Positions 6,672 to 14,086 of a DNA stretch of 23,748 bases are shown here, piece after piece. Under the pieces are notes generated by a model, which worked only from the letters and a program-made list of their open reading frames with translations, was not told the DNA's origin and did not search any database. Source of the stretch: an uncultured Collinsella sp. (GTDB lineage: Bacteria; Actinomycetota; Coriobacteriia; Coriobacteriales; Coriobacteriaceae); contig USLO01000007.1 in assembly GCA_900555515.1 (NCBI GenBank), forward strand, positions 1 through 23,748, read 5' to 3'. Numbering within the stretch: the stretch's first letter is position 1; each line of letters opens with the position of its first letter. The translations under genes were made by a program, and so were the position numbers.

Positions 6672-8672
6672 ATGACCGAGGAGCTCAAGAAGCAGGGCAT
6701 CGCCGATGACGCCGCGGTTGCAGAGAGGGTCGAGGAGACGGGCGCCACGCCCGGCCTGGACGAAGCCGCCAAGGCGGCGGAGCGCGAGGCTCGCCGCCAG
6801 GCACTCTACGAGGAAAACGAGCGCGCCGAGGACGAGCGCGCCCGCGCCGAGGCGGAGCGCATGCGCGACGTTGACGACGAGGACGAGGACGGGACACCCC
6901 GCGACACCTGGGCGACGGTGCGCCGCCTGTGGAGCGAGGCCGCCGGCGACCATTGGCGCTTCTATATCGTGTTCGCGAGCATCGTGTTCTATGTCATCTT
7001 TAACACCGCGGCGCCGGCTTACAGCGCCCGCGTGATCGATGAGCTGTGGGGGCACATGAAGCTGGCGTTTGCCAACAGCGCTACCTTCAGCATTACCTGG
7101 GAGAACTGCGGCAGGACCATCTTCATCTACTTTATGATCTGGACCGCCGCCGCCTCGTTCTACGCGCTTCAGAGCTTTTTGATGTCGAGCGTTGCCGAGC
7201 GCCTCAACCTGCGCCTACGCAACCGCATCGCTCAAAAGCTCAACCGTCTGCCGCTTGCCTACTTTGACGCGCATCGTCCCGGCGAGGTCGTCAGCCGTGC
7301 GACCAACGACTTGGACAAGATGTCCGAGAGCATGCAGCGCGGCTTGCTGCAGCTTCTGGTGTCGATCGGTACCGTGGTGGGCGCCGTGAGCGTGATGTTC
7401 GTGTTTAGCGTGCCGCTCACGCTCGTCTTTTTGTTCTTTACGGCGCTTTCGCTGCTGGTGACGAAGGTCGTTTCGCGCCGCACACACGATGTGACGGGCG
7501 AGCGCCAGGAGTGGGTGTCCAAGATTACGAGCGCGGTCGAGGAAGGCTACTCGGGCCGTCTGGTGATCCGTGCGTTTAACCGCGAGCGCCAGAGCTCTGC
7601 CGAGGTGCACGAGGCTTCGAAGGAGCTGGCGCGCGTGAGCACCAGGGCCGACTTTATGATTAACGCCGTCGGTCCCGCGGTGCGCTTTATCGGCCGCTTG
7701 GCGCAAATCGTGATTGCGCTGGTGGGCTGCAGCATGTTGGTTGCCGGGCATATGACCGTCGGCGTGTTCCAGGCGTTCTTCCAGTTTATCTATGAGGCGT
7801 CCGAGCCCATGACGCAGCTGTCGTTTACCTTTAACTCGCTGCAGAGCGCGCTGGCGAGCGCCGAGCGCGTGTTCGACCTGCTCGACGAGTCCGAGATGGA
7901 AGCCGATCCGTTGCCGGCGGCCGCCGCCAAGCTGCCGGGCAAGGTGGAGGGCCGTGTCGCCTTTGAACACGTGCGCTTTGGATATTCGCCCGACAAGCCG
8001 CTTATGCGCGACGTGTCGTTTACCGCCGAGCCGGGTCAAAAGATCGCGGTGGTGGGAACCACGGGCGCGGGCAAGACCACGCTCATCAACCTGCTCATGC
8101 GCTTTTACGAGATCGACGGCGGCCGCATTACGCTCGACGGCGTGGACACGAGCCGCATGGACCGCGGCGAGCTGCGCCAGCAGTTTGGCATGGTGTTGCA
8201 GGACGCCTGGCTGTTCGATGGCACGATTGCACAGAACATCGCCTATGGCTGTCCCGAGGCGACGCGCGAGGAGATTGTCGCGGCCGCACGTGCCGCTCAG
8301 GTCGATTTCTTTGTGCGCACTATGCCGCAGGGCTACGACACGCGTGTGGCTAACGATGCCGAGAGCATCAGCCAGGGCCAACGTCAGCTGCTGACCATCG
8401 CGCGCGTGCTGCTCAACAACCCAGCGATTCTCATCCTGGATGAGGCGACGTCGAGCGTGGACACGCGCACCGAGCTCGCCATCGGCCGTGCTATGGATGC
8501 GCTCATGCGCGGGCGCACGAGCTTTGTGATCGCGCACCGTCTGTCGACGATCGTCGATGCCGACCTTATCCTAGTCATGGATCACGGCAATATCATCGAG
8601 CAGGGCACGCACAAGGAGCTGCTGGCTGCCGAGGGCGCTTATGCCGACCTCTACCTAAGCCAGTTCGCATAA
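6672..8672 (+). CDS. ABC exporter half-transporter, catalytic subunit
   Basis: A 666-residue partner of the preceding protein. Residues 1-80 are an unusual charged, Ala/Glu/Arg-rich extension predicted to be helical or coiled, then a six-helix membrane domain (about 95-405) and an ATPase domain (about 425-660). Walker A is GTTGAGKTT (462-470), Walker B ILDE with catalytic Glu591, and the H-loop has His622, all canonical. The signature is SQGQ (567-570) rather than SGGQ, the complement of the degenerate partner: together they make one consensus and one degenerate ATP site. GGGAGG at 6658-6663 selects ATG6672; a GTG at 6663 is in frame but lies inside that site. Confidence 0.92.
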   Translation: MTEELKKQGIADDAAVAERVEETGATPGLDEAAKAAEREARRQALYEENERAEDERARAEAERMRDVDDEDEDGTPRDTWATVRRLWSEAAGDHWRFYIVFASIVFYVIFNTAAPAYSARVIDELWGHMKLAFANSATFSITWENCGRTIFIYFMIWTAAASFYALQSFLMSSVAERLNLRLRNRIAQKLNRLPLAYFDAHRPGEVVSRATNDLDKMSESMQRGLLQLLVSIGTVVGAVSVMFVFSVPLTLVFLFFTALSLLVTKVVSRRTHDVTGERQEWVSKITSAVEEGYSGRLVIRAFNRERQSSAEVHEASKELARVSTRADFMINAVGPAVRFIGRLAQIVIALVGCSMLVAGHMTVGVFQAFFQFIYEASEPMTQLSFTFNSLQSALASAERVFDLLDESEMEADPLPAAAAKLPGKVEGRVAFEHVRFGYSPDKPLMRDVSFTAEPGQKIAVVGTTGAGKTTLINLLMRFYEIDGGRITLDGVDTSRMDRGELRQQFGMVLQDAWLFDGTIAQNIAYGCPEATREEIVAAARAAQVDFFVRTMPQGYDTRVANDAESISQGQRQLLTIARVLLNNPAILILDEATSSVDTRTELAIGRAMDALMRGRTSFVIAHRLSTIVDADLILVMDHGNIIEQGTHKELLAAEGAYADLYLSQFA

Positions 8673-8710
8673 GGAGACAAAGGGGCAGCCCCGCATATCA
8701 CATCGAAAAG

Positions 8711-8747
8711 AAGGCGCGCCGGGGGCGGATTCCCTGGCGCGCCTTTT
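8711..8747. terminator. bidirectional terminator between the ABC operon and cysE
   Basis: AAGGCGCGCC pairs perfectly with GGCGCGCCTT, preceded by an A-rich stretch and followed by four T, so it can end both the rightward ABC operon and leftward cysE. Confidence 0.85.
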
Positions 8748-8782
8748 GTGATGGCGTCAATGTTGTCGGTGGCCGTCCGCTT

Positions 8783-9487
8783 CTAGCGCTCGTCCACGAG
8801 CTTGGCGACGAGGGCTTTGAGCTCGGCCACCTCTTGCTCGAGTTCCTTGACGCGACGGGCGTTTTCGGTGATGCCCTGACGGTTGAGGGCGCTCTGCTCG
8901 GCGGCATCGTCGGGCATATACTCGCGGTGCTGCTTGGCGTCGAAGCTCTCCTCGAACACGCGGCAGCCGTTGCGCTTGATGATGCGCCCGGGCACGCCCA
9001 CGACGGTGCAGTTGTCGGGCACGTCCTTGACGACGACCGAGTTGCCGCCGATCTTGACGTTGTTGCCAATGTGGATGTTGCCAAGCACCTTGGCGCCCGT
9101 GCCCACCGTGACATTGTTGCCCAGGGTGGGGTGGCGTTTGCCGGTCTCGTTGCCGGTGCCGCCGAGCGTGACGCCCTGGTAGAGCACACAGTTGTCGCCC
9201 ACGATGGCAGTCTCGCCAATAACGACGCCCATGGCGTGGTCGATAAAGAAGTGCTTGCCGATTTGCGCGGCGGGATGAATCTCGACGCCGGTGATGTGGC
9301 GGGTGATTTGCGAGAGCACACGGGCGAGAGATCGATGACCGTGTTCCCACAGCCAGTGCTCGGGCACGTGGTTCCACTTGGCGTGCAAGCCGGGGTAGGA
9401 AAGGAAGATGACCAGACCGTTTTGCGCGGCGGGGTCTTGCGCCTGGACGGTCTTGATGTCCTCTCGAATGGTGTTGATAAAGCTCAT
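8783..9487 (-). CDS. cysE: serine O-acetyltransferase
   Basis: A 234-residue enzyme that makes O-acetylserine from serine and acetyl-CoA, the committed step to cysteine. It has a helical N-terminus (about 1-65) and a left-handed beta-helix of hexapeptide repeats (about 66-170). The catalytic Asp83-His84 pair is in FIDHAMGVVIGE and the second active-site His119 in KRHPTLG, all typical of CysE/EpsC. The C-terminal 30 residues (RRVKELEQEVAELKALVAKL) form a heptad-like coiled coil that is not part of the catalytic core and may aid oligomerisation. GGGAGGG just upstream supports the start. It is a single-gene unit with no cysteine synthase next to it. Confidence 0.95.
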   Translation of the reverse strand: MSFINTIREDIKTVQAQDPAAQNGLVIFLSYPGLHAKWNHVPEHWLWEHGHRSLARVLSQITRHITGVEIHPAAQIGKHFFIDHAMGVVIGETAIVGDNCVLYQGVTLGGTGNETGKRHPTLGNNVTVGTGAKVLGNIHIGNNVKIGGNSVVVKDVPDNCTVVGVPGRIIKRNGCRVFEESFDAKQHREYMPDDAAEQSALNRQGITENARRVKELEQEVAELKALVAKLVDER

Positions 9488-9528
9488 CGGCCGCCCTCCC
9501 TTGGCACCGTGACAATGCGATTCAATAA

Positions 9529-9534
9529 AGTATA
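9529..9534 (-). promoter_or_regulatory. candidate -10 of the cysE promoter
   Basis: TATACT reads leftward about 40 bases before the cysE start. The matching -35 position (9552-9557, CTTCCT) is poor. A cysteine-responsive leader is not evident in this short space. Confidence 0.35.
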
Positions 9535-9634
9535 GCGATTCGCTAGGGATTAGGAAGGACGATCTTGCTTCGCTTTGGGCGACAAGTGTCAGTTATGCAA
9601 ACTTGCTGGTAATGAAGTAAGACTTTTGAGGGGT

Positions 9635-9665
9635 TTGGCCCGTGCTCGCATCGCAACCGTATACT
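9635..9665 (+). promoter_or_regulatory. candidate promoter of dedA
   Basis: TTGGCC (9635-9640) and TATACT (9660-9665) are separated by 19 bases, slightly long. The -10 box is good and lies about 50 bases before the start codon. Confidence 0.45.
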
Positions 9666-9711
9666 GGTCAACCTGGACGTGTCCGCGCCCACAACTGAGA
9701 GGTTTTACTTC

Positions 9712-10350
9712 ATGGGTTTCATCAATTTTATCGCCGAGCTGCTTAAGGACCCGCGCACCGCGATCGCCAGCTGGATTGCCGCCGGCCCGCTTATGGCCTA
9801 CGGCTGCGTGTTCCTAATCATCTTTATCGAGACGGGCGTGGTGTTCTTCCCGTTCCTTCCCGGCGACTCGCTGCTGTTTGCCTCGGGCTTCTTTGCCCAT
9901 AACGGCGGCTTTAACATCGTGGCGCTTCTGGCCACCGCATGGGCCGCAGCCATCCTGGGCGATCAGTGCAACTTTATGATTGGCCACTTCTTTGGCCGCA
10001 AGATCATCGCCTCGGGCAAGGTAAAGGCCATGACGCCCGAGCGCATCAAAAAGTCCGAGGATTTCTTGGACAAGTGGGGCCATCTGGCCATCTTCCTCGG
10101 CCGCTTCTTCCCGTTCATCCGCACCTTTGTGCCTTTTATCGCTGGCATGGGCGGCATGCATTGGCGCAACTTTGTCGTCTTTAACGTGTTGGGTGGCATT
10201 ACCTGGTCGACGGTCTTTACGCTGCTGGGTTACTTCTTTGGTGGCATTCCGTTTGTGCAGGAGCACTTTGAGCTGCTGATCATCGGGATTGTCGCCGTGT
10301 CGATCATCCCGACCGTGGTCGGTCTGGTTAAGGCCAAGCTGGGCAAATAG
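9712..10350 (+). CDS. DedA family membrane protein
   Basis: A 212-residue polytopic membrane protein of the DedA (VTT/SNARE-associated) superfamily. Hallmarks are ETGVVFFPFLPGDSLL (40-55) and FLGRFFPFIRTFVPFIAG (128-145), which hold the conserved Glu40, Arg131 and Arg137. Family members move undecaprenyl phosphate or phospholipids across the membrane and affect envelope integrity and antimicrobial peptide tolerance; which substrate applies here is unknown. ATG9712 is preferred because GAGAGG at 9697-9702 is spaced correctly; an in-frame GTG at 9679 would add a hydrophilic tail. It is transcribed alone and ends in a strong terminator. Confidence 0.92.
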   Translation: MGFINFIAELLKDPRTAIASWIAAGPLMAYGCVFLIIFIETGVVFFPFLPGDSLLFASGFFAHNGGFNIVALLATAWAAAILGDQCNFMIGHFFGRKIIASGKVKAMTPERIKKSEDFLDKWGHLAIFLGRFFPFIRTFVPFIAGMGGMHWRNFVVFNVLGGITWSTVFTLLGYFFGGIPFVQEHFELLIIGIVAVSIIPTVVGLVKAKLGK

Positions 10351-10387
10351 AACGCCCAGCTCGAGCCAGCGCGCAGACCGTACAGTT

Positions 10388-10422
10388 GAGGCCCGTCACC
10401 GCTTACGGTGGCGGGCCTCTTT
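10388..10422 (+). terminator. intrinsic terminator after dedA
   Basis: GAGGCCCG-CACCG pairs with CGGTG-CGGGCCTC (13 pairs with one opposed mismatch, loop CTTA), followed by a short T-run. Confidence 0.8.
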
Positions 10423-10461
10423 AGCTTCGGTCAAATGAAAATACTTTAGTTAGTTAAAGAA

Positions 10462-10495
10462 AAACGTTTTATCCGACGCGCGTGCGGAGTACAAT
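10462..10495 (+). promoter_or_regulatory. promoter of the ilvE transcript
   Basis: A -10 box TACAAT (10490-10495) is 17 bases after TTTTAT (10467-10472), a weak -35 inside the motif AAACGTTTTATCC shared with 3837-3849. Transcription should start near 10502-10503, about 147 bases before the ilvE start codon. Confidence 0.55.
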
Positions 10496-10502
10496 CTCGT
10501 GC

Positions 10503-10652
10503 ATGCGAATCGACGTGCCATCGGCTTTGATGCCGTTTGCGTGTCCCGTCCGGCTCTACGCTCCGGGCGTGCGACGTTGCGACGCGGTCGGCCTCGGTCC
10601 TTGCGTGCGGGTTCGCGAGTATGCAACTGTGTATGTAAGGAGCGACATATGA
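10503..10652 (+). CDS. possible 49-residue leader ORF of ilvE
   Basis: An open frame starts with ATG at the predicted transcription start, so it would be translated from a leaderless mRNA. It runs 49 codons and its TGA overlaps the ilvE ATG as ATGA. The product is rich in branched-chain residues, chiefly Val (for example CVRVREYATVYV near the end), but without a dense cluster. Codon third positions are about two-thirds G or C, lower than in the neighbouring genes. It could be a chance frame; its position is the main argument. Confidence 0.3.
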   Translation: MRIDVPSALMPFACPVRLYAPGVRRCDAVGLGPCVRVREYATVYVRSDI

Positions 10653-11701
10653 CTGTCGAGAAGAAGGATATCGATTGGGGTAGCCTCGGCTTTGGCTACA
10701 TGAAGACCGATTACAGCTACGAGGCCCATTGGAAGGATGGCGAGTGGGACGAGGGCGGCCTGACCACCGACCACACCCTGCATGTCTCCGAGTGCGGTGG
10801 CATCTTCCATTACTGCCAGGAGGTCTTTGAGGGCCTGAAGGCCTACACCGCCGAGGACGGCAGCATCGTCTGCTTCCGCCCCGACATGAACGCCGAGCGC
10901 ATGTACAACTCTGCCCAGCGCCTCGAGATGCCCCCGTTCCCCAAGGACAAGTTCGTTGAGGCCGTCAAGCAGGTCGTTTCTGCCAACGCCGCGTGGGTTC
11001 CGCCCTTCGGCTCCGGTGCGACCCTGTACGTGCGTCCGTTTATGATCGGCTCCGGTGACGTGATCGGCGTGGCTCCCGCTCCTGAGTACACGTTCCGCAT
11101 TCTCGTGACCCCGGTCGGTCCGTACTTTAAGGGCGGCCTCAAGCCCGTCAAGCTGCGCGTTTCCGAGTATGACCGTGCGGCACCGCACGGCACCGGCAAC
11201 ATCAAGGCCGGCCTGAACTACGCCATGTCCCTTAAGCCCACGATGGAGGCTCACCGCGAGGGCTATGCCGAGAACCTGTATCTCGACTCCGAGTCCCGTA
11301 CCTATGTCGAGGAGACCGGTGGCGCCAACGTCCTGTTCGTGAAGGAGGACGGCACCCTCGTCGTTCCTCAGTCGCACACCGACTCCATCCTGCCCTCCAT
11401 CACCCGCCGTTCGCTCGTTCAGGTTGCTCAGGACCTGGGCATGACCGTCGACCAGCGTCCCGTCGAGTGGGCCGAGGTCAAGGCCGGCACCTTTGTTGAG
11501 TGCGGTCTGTGCGGCACCGCTGCCGTCATTTCCCCGGTTGGCGAGATCGACAACAAGGTTTACGGTGCCGACGAGACCGTGACCTTCCCGGCTGGCTACA
11601 CCGAGATCGGCCCCGTGATGAAGAAGCTCCGCGAGACCCTGACGGGCATCCAGTCTGGTGCTGTTGAGGATAAGCACAACTGGGTTTACACCGTCGCGTA
11701 A
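10649..11701 (+). CDS. ilvE: branched-chain amino acid aminotransferase
   Basis: A 350-residue fold-type IV PLP enzyme interconverting Leu, Ile and Val with their 2-oxo acids using 2-oxoglutarate/glutamate. It belongs to the longer BCAT branch shared by eukaryotes and many Gram-positives: GIFHYCQEVFEGLKAY (about 51-66), RPFMIGSG, GNIKAGLNYA with the PLP-binding Lys186, YVEETGGANVLFV and the late GTAAVISPVG segment. AAGGAG at 10637-10642, six bases before ATG10649, gives a start matching family alignments; the open frame continues far upstream but has no support there. It is a single gene without other ilv genes nearby. A leader ORF and the shared 13-base motif at the promoter hint at regulation. 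Confidence 0.96.
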   Translation: MTVEKKDIDWGSLGFGYMKTDYSYEAHWKDGEWDEGGLTTDHTLHVSECGGIFHYCQEVFEGLKAYTAEDGSIVCFRPDMNAERMYNSAQRLEMPPFPKDKFVEAVKQVVSANAAWVPPFGSGATLYVRPFMIGSGDVIGVAPAPEYTFRILVTPVGPYFKGGLKPVKLRVSEYDRAAPHGTGNIKAGLNYAMSLKPTMEAHREGYAENLYLDSESRTYVEETGGANVLFVKEDGTLVVPQSHTDSILPSITRRSLVQVAQDLGMTVDQRPVEWAEVKAGTFVECGLCGTAAVISPVGEIDNKVYGADETVTFPAGYTEIGPVMKKLRETLTGIQSGAVEDKHNWVYTVA

Positions 11702-11717
11702 GCTGCCTTAGCTGTCC

Positions 11718-11842
11718 GGCCCGAGGGCGACCTTCCTTTCCGGCGCGTCCTCGGACATGAAAGAACCTCCGCTGCGCACTTCGTGCGGCGGAGGTTCTTT
11801 CGTCCTGCGGAATGCGCCGGAAAGGAAGGTCGCCCTCGGGCC
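11718..11842. repeat. nested long inverted repeat after ilvE
   Basis: Outer arms of 29 bases (11718-11746 and 11814-11842) are perfect reverse complements. Inside is a second hairpin with 14-bp arms (GAAAGAACCTCCGC at 11759-11772, GCGGAGGTTCTTTC at 11788-11801) that looks like an intrinsic terminator. It lies 17 bases after the ilvE stop. Confidence 0.9.
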
Positions 11843-11897
11843 TGCGTGAACTCGGCGCCGCCGCGACGGGTAATGATTGGTCTGATTAAAAGATGGT

Positions 11898-11922
11898 GCG
11901 CGGCCTTTTGGCCGCGCGTTTT
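11898..11922 (+). terminator. hairpin with T-run before the small membrane gene
   Basis: GCGCGGCC pairs perfectly with GGCCGCGC around a TTTT loop, followed by G and four T. It can stop any rightward read-through past the nested repeat and may also end the leftward gene. Confidence 0.75.
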
Positions 11923-11946
11923 GTATGTGTGGACCGTGCGCCTTGT

Positions 11947-12363
11947 TTACTTAGTTGCCAGGGCTTTGCCGTAGTTGCAGCCGAAGAGGAGGCCGGCTAG
12001 GAGCAGGGAGGCACCTAGGCCCGTGTAGAAGACGGCGATGAAGCGGTCGGGGGCGATACCGCTCGAGCGCAGGGCGATGCCGCCGGTCATCATAAAGGCC
12101 ATGATGGCGAAGGATTTGACGTCAAAGAACTTGAGAAAGAAGTGGCGCTCTTCCTCATAGGCGCCGATCCTCGCCGAGTGCTTTTTGACCAGCTTGCCAA
12201 AGATGAAGATCTGGAAGACGGTAAAGACGACCAGGGACAGCAGGTAGTTGAGCATGCTCAGATAGTCGGGATAGGCCAAAATGCCGATGCGCAGGATATT
12301 GAACCCTGCAGCGCTCCACACCAGACATGCAATCAGAAGCAACGTATCGCGTTTCACTTTCAT
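11947..12363 (-). CDS. uncharacterised four-helix membrane protein
   Basis: A 138-residue integral membrane protein with helices at about 7-27, 37-57, 83-99 and 107-127, and a charged cytoplasmic loop with HSARIGAYEEERHFFLKFFDVKSF between helices 2 and 3. I recognise no named family, though it reads like a conserved protein rather than a random frame. AAGGAG at 12371-12376 supports the start. The promoter has a TGAAC-N3-GTTCA site just after the predicted transcription start, the same site found before the TetR gene at 22266 and the seven-helix gene at 22947, so this gene is probably controlled by that distant TetR protein. Confidence 0.8.
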   Translation of the reverse strand: MKVKRDTLLLIACLVWSAAGFNILRIGILAYPDYLSMLNYLLSLVVFTVFQIFIFGKLVKKHSARIGAYEEERHFFLKFFDVKSFAIMAFMMTGGIALRSSGIAPDRFIAVFYTGLGASLLLAGLLFGCNYGKALATK

Positions 12364-12378
12364 ATATATACTCCTTCA

Positions 12379-12391
12379 TGAACAACGTTCA
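12379..12391. promoter_or_regulatory. TGAAC-N3-GTTCA operator, copy 1
   Basis: TGAACAACGTTCA, an inverted repeat lying between the -10 box and the ribosome binding site of the leftward four-helix gene. It matches the sites at 22237-22249 and 22863-22875 in all ten arm bases. Confidence 0.65.
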
Positions 12392-12400
12392 GTTTGAAGG

Positions 12401-12429
12401 ATTGTATAGTCCCCGCACGCTACGGGCAA
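12401..12429 (-). promoter_or_regulatory. promoter of the four-helix membrane gene
   Basis: Reading leftward, TTGCCC (12429-12424) and TACAAT (12406-12401) are separated by 17 bases. Transcription should start near 12394, directly ahead of the operator. Confidence 0.65.
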
Positions 12430-12514
12430 CGACGGTATGCGTTCTACAGATAATCTTGAGGTATGAGCTCCATAAAGAGCTTGGTCCTGGTGGCCCCCTG
12501 GGGTACCCGCGCAC

Positions 12515-12558
12515 AAAAAGCAACCGCCCCGCCGAAGTATGCATTCGACGGGGCGGTT
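12515..12558 (-). terminator. intrinsic terminator of lemA
   Basis: In the leftward transcript AACCGCCCCG pairs with CGGGGCGGTT and is followed by GC and five T. Confidence 0.85.
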
Positions 12559-12594
12559 TATGCAAAAAACGGTTCTGGATGCGTCAACGGCTCG

Positions 12595-13146
12595 CTAGAA
12601 CTTGACGGTCGGGGCCTGGCGAGCGGCTTCGGCGGCCTCGAAGCCCTGGCGCTCCTTAAACTGGAAGATGCCGGCAAAGATGACAGCCGGGAACGTCTGG
12701 ATGGCGTTGTTGTAGCTGAGCACGCAGTCGTTGTAGCTCTGGCGTGCATAGCTAATCTTGTTCTCGGTATCCTCGAGCGATGCCTGCAGCTGCGTAAAGT
12801 TGGTGTTTGCCTTAAGATCGGGATAGGCCTCGGCTACGGCGAAGAGCTGACGCAGCGCACCGGTCAGCACGTTGTCGGCTTCCATCTTGGCCTCGGGCGT
12901 AGTGGCCTTGACGGCGGTGTTACGCGCGCTGATCACGGCGGAGAGCGTCTCCTGCTCGTGCTTGGCGTAGCCCTTGACGGTCTCGACCAGGTTGGGGATC
13001 AGGTCGTTGCGGCGCTGCAGCTGCGTATCGATGTTCTGCCAGGCGTTATCGATGCGGTTACGCTTGGTGACCATGTTGTTGTAGATGCCGGCGATGGCGC
13101 AGACAATCACAATGACAACAACGATGCCGATGATGACGGGAAGCAT
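12595..13146 (-). CDS. lemA: LemA family protein
   Basis: A 183-residue membrane-anchored helical protein. An N-terminal membrane helix (about 3-22) is followed by YNNMVTKRNRIDNAWQNIDTQLQRRNDLIPNLVETVKGYA, the LemA signature, and long alpha-helices through about 160. The family is widespread, its role is not well defined, and the helical domain is predicted to face outward. GGAGAC just before the ATG supports the start. It is often found with a membrane peptidase or TPM-domain gene, but neither is adjacent here. Confidence 0.93.
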   Translation of the reverse strand: MLPVIIGIVVVIVIVCAIAGIYNNMVTKRNRIDNAWQNIDTQLQRRNDLIPNLVETVKGYAKHEQETLSAVISARNTAVKATTPEAKMEADNVLTGALRQLFAVAEAYPDLKANTNFTQLQASLEDTENKISYARQSYNDCVLSYNNAIQTFPAVIFAGIFQFKERQGFEAAEAARQAPTVKF

Positions 13147-13193
13147 GATGTCTCCGTTTCGAATGGCCGCGGCGGCATGCGCCAGCTGCCGTT

Positions 13194-13215
13194 GGTATAA
13201 CGCTACTAGTATACC
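13194..13215. promoter_or_regulatory. inverted repeat in the lemA promoter region
   Basis: GGTATA-N10-TATACC includes a leftward TATACT (-10 candidate for lemA, 13208-13213). The symmetry could be an operator, or a chance effect of two promoter-like elements. No good -35 is visible. Confidence 0.3.
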
Positions 13216-13357
13216 CGCAACGTTTTGCCGTGCCGAACTTTCCGGTAAGCGTTATGTTTTCGGCGGGGTTGGCACCGGGGCAAAGTGCGCGAGGTACAGG
13301 TGTAAGATATGCGACAGATTGACGAGTGTTGTCTTTGCCCTGAGGATGGCGATACCA

Positions 13358-13942
13358 GTGGACCTTCGCATTAAGAAAACCTACCACGCCCTGTTCGATG
13401 CCTTTACCGAGCTTCTCGAGGAGCATCGTTTTGAGGACCTGACGGTTGCCATGCTGTGCGACCGCGCCATGATTCGCCGCACGACGTTCTACAAGCACTT
13501 TCGCGACAAGAACGATTACTTTGCCTTTTATATCGATGAGCTTATGTCGGGTTTGCCGCAAAAGCGGGCTGGCGAGGGCGGCACGGTGTCGGCCGATGAC
13601 GTGCGCGTGCTTCGCCATGAGGTGTTCACCGACGCCATGGACCTGATTCTGGCCCATGAGCAGCTCATGGACAACATTTTGGCGAGCAGCATGTCGGGCA
13701 TGCTGACCAGCATGATTTGCGATCGCATTGCCCGCTCTATCCGCGAGCGTGTGATGAGTGCGCTAGACGAGGACGCGCTTGCGCCCGTGTCGCTCGACAC
13801 GACGGCTGAGTTTGTCGCCGGCGGCATTATTCGGCTCTTTACTATGTGGTGGGAATCGGGTCACGATCTGGAGCGTCGCTCCGAGATGGCCGACGTTGTC
13901 GATGCACTGTTCGAGCGGACCATGACGCCGGTGCATCACTAA
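13358..13942 (+). CDS. TetR family transcriptional regulator
   Basis: A 194-residue helical regulator. The DNA-binding domain is at about 1-55: RIKKTYHALFDAFTELLEEHRFEDLTVAMLCDRAMIRRTTFYKHFRDK is a textbook TetR helix-turn-helix, with TTFYKHF as the recognition end. The ligand domain, about 60-194, is not diagnostic. The start is uncertain: GTG13358 has GAGG at a long spacing, and ATG13346 is in frame but abuts that GAGG; upstream frame has no support. A -10-like TAAGAT lies at about 13304-13309. It is divergent from lemA and its stop is three bases from the tRNA-Ser gene. No operator could be assigned, so its target is unknown. Confidence 0.87.
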   Translation: MDLRIKKTYHALFDAFTELLEEHRFEDLTVAMLCDRAMIRRTTFYKHFRDKNDYFAFYIDELMSGLPQKRAGEGGTVSADDVRVLRHEVFTDAMDLILAHEQLMDNILASSMSGMLTSMICDRIARSIRERVMSALDEDALAPVSLDTTAEFVAGGIIRLFTMWWESGHDLERRSEMADVVDALFERTMTPVHH

Positions 13943-13945
13943 AAG

Positions 13946-14035
13946 TGGCGGAGAGAGGGGGATTCGAACCCCCGGAACGCTCTCGCGCTCAACGGTTTTC
14001 AAGACCGCCGCATTCAACCGCTCTGCCATCTCTCC
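13946..14035 (-). tRNA. tRNA-Ser(UGA)
   Basis: A 90-base gene with encoded CCA. The acceptor arm pairs GGAGAGA with TCTCTCC, the T arm has GGTTCGAATCC, the anticodon loop reads CTTGAAA with anticodon TGA (13999-14001), and there is a long variable arm, as in class II serine tRNAs. It sits beside a TadA gene and the SRP RNA gene, an association also known in Firmicutes. Confidence 0.97.
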
Positions 14036-14086
14036 GTGAGTCGTAATGATAGCATCGTTTTGGATTTGCAACAGGGAAGGCGAACG

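Noticed and set aside
10499..10648. N-terminal extension of IlvE by about 50 residues.
   Set aside because: The extension is Arg-rich and unlike BCAT proteins, and a good AAGGAG sits before ATG10649.
13085..13345. Upstream extension of the TetR gene at 13358 to an earlier start.
   Set aside because: It would overlap the lemA promoter and start on the opposite strand; the extra residues resemble no TetR N-terminus.
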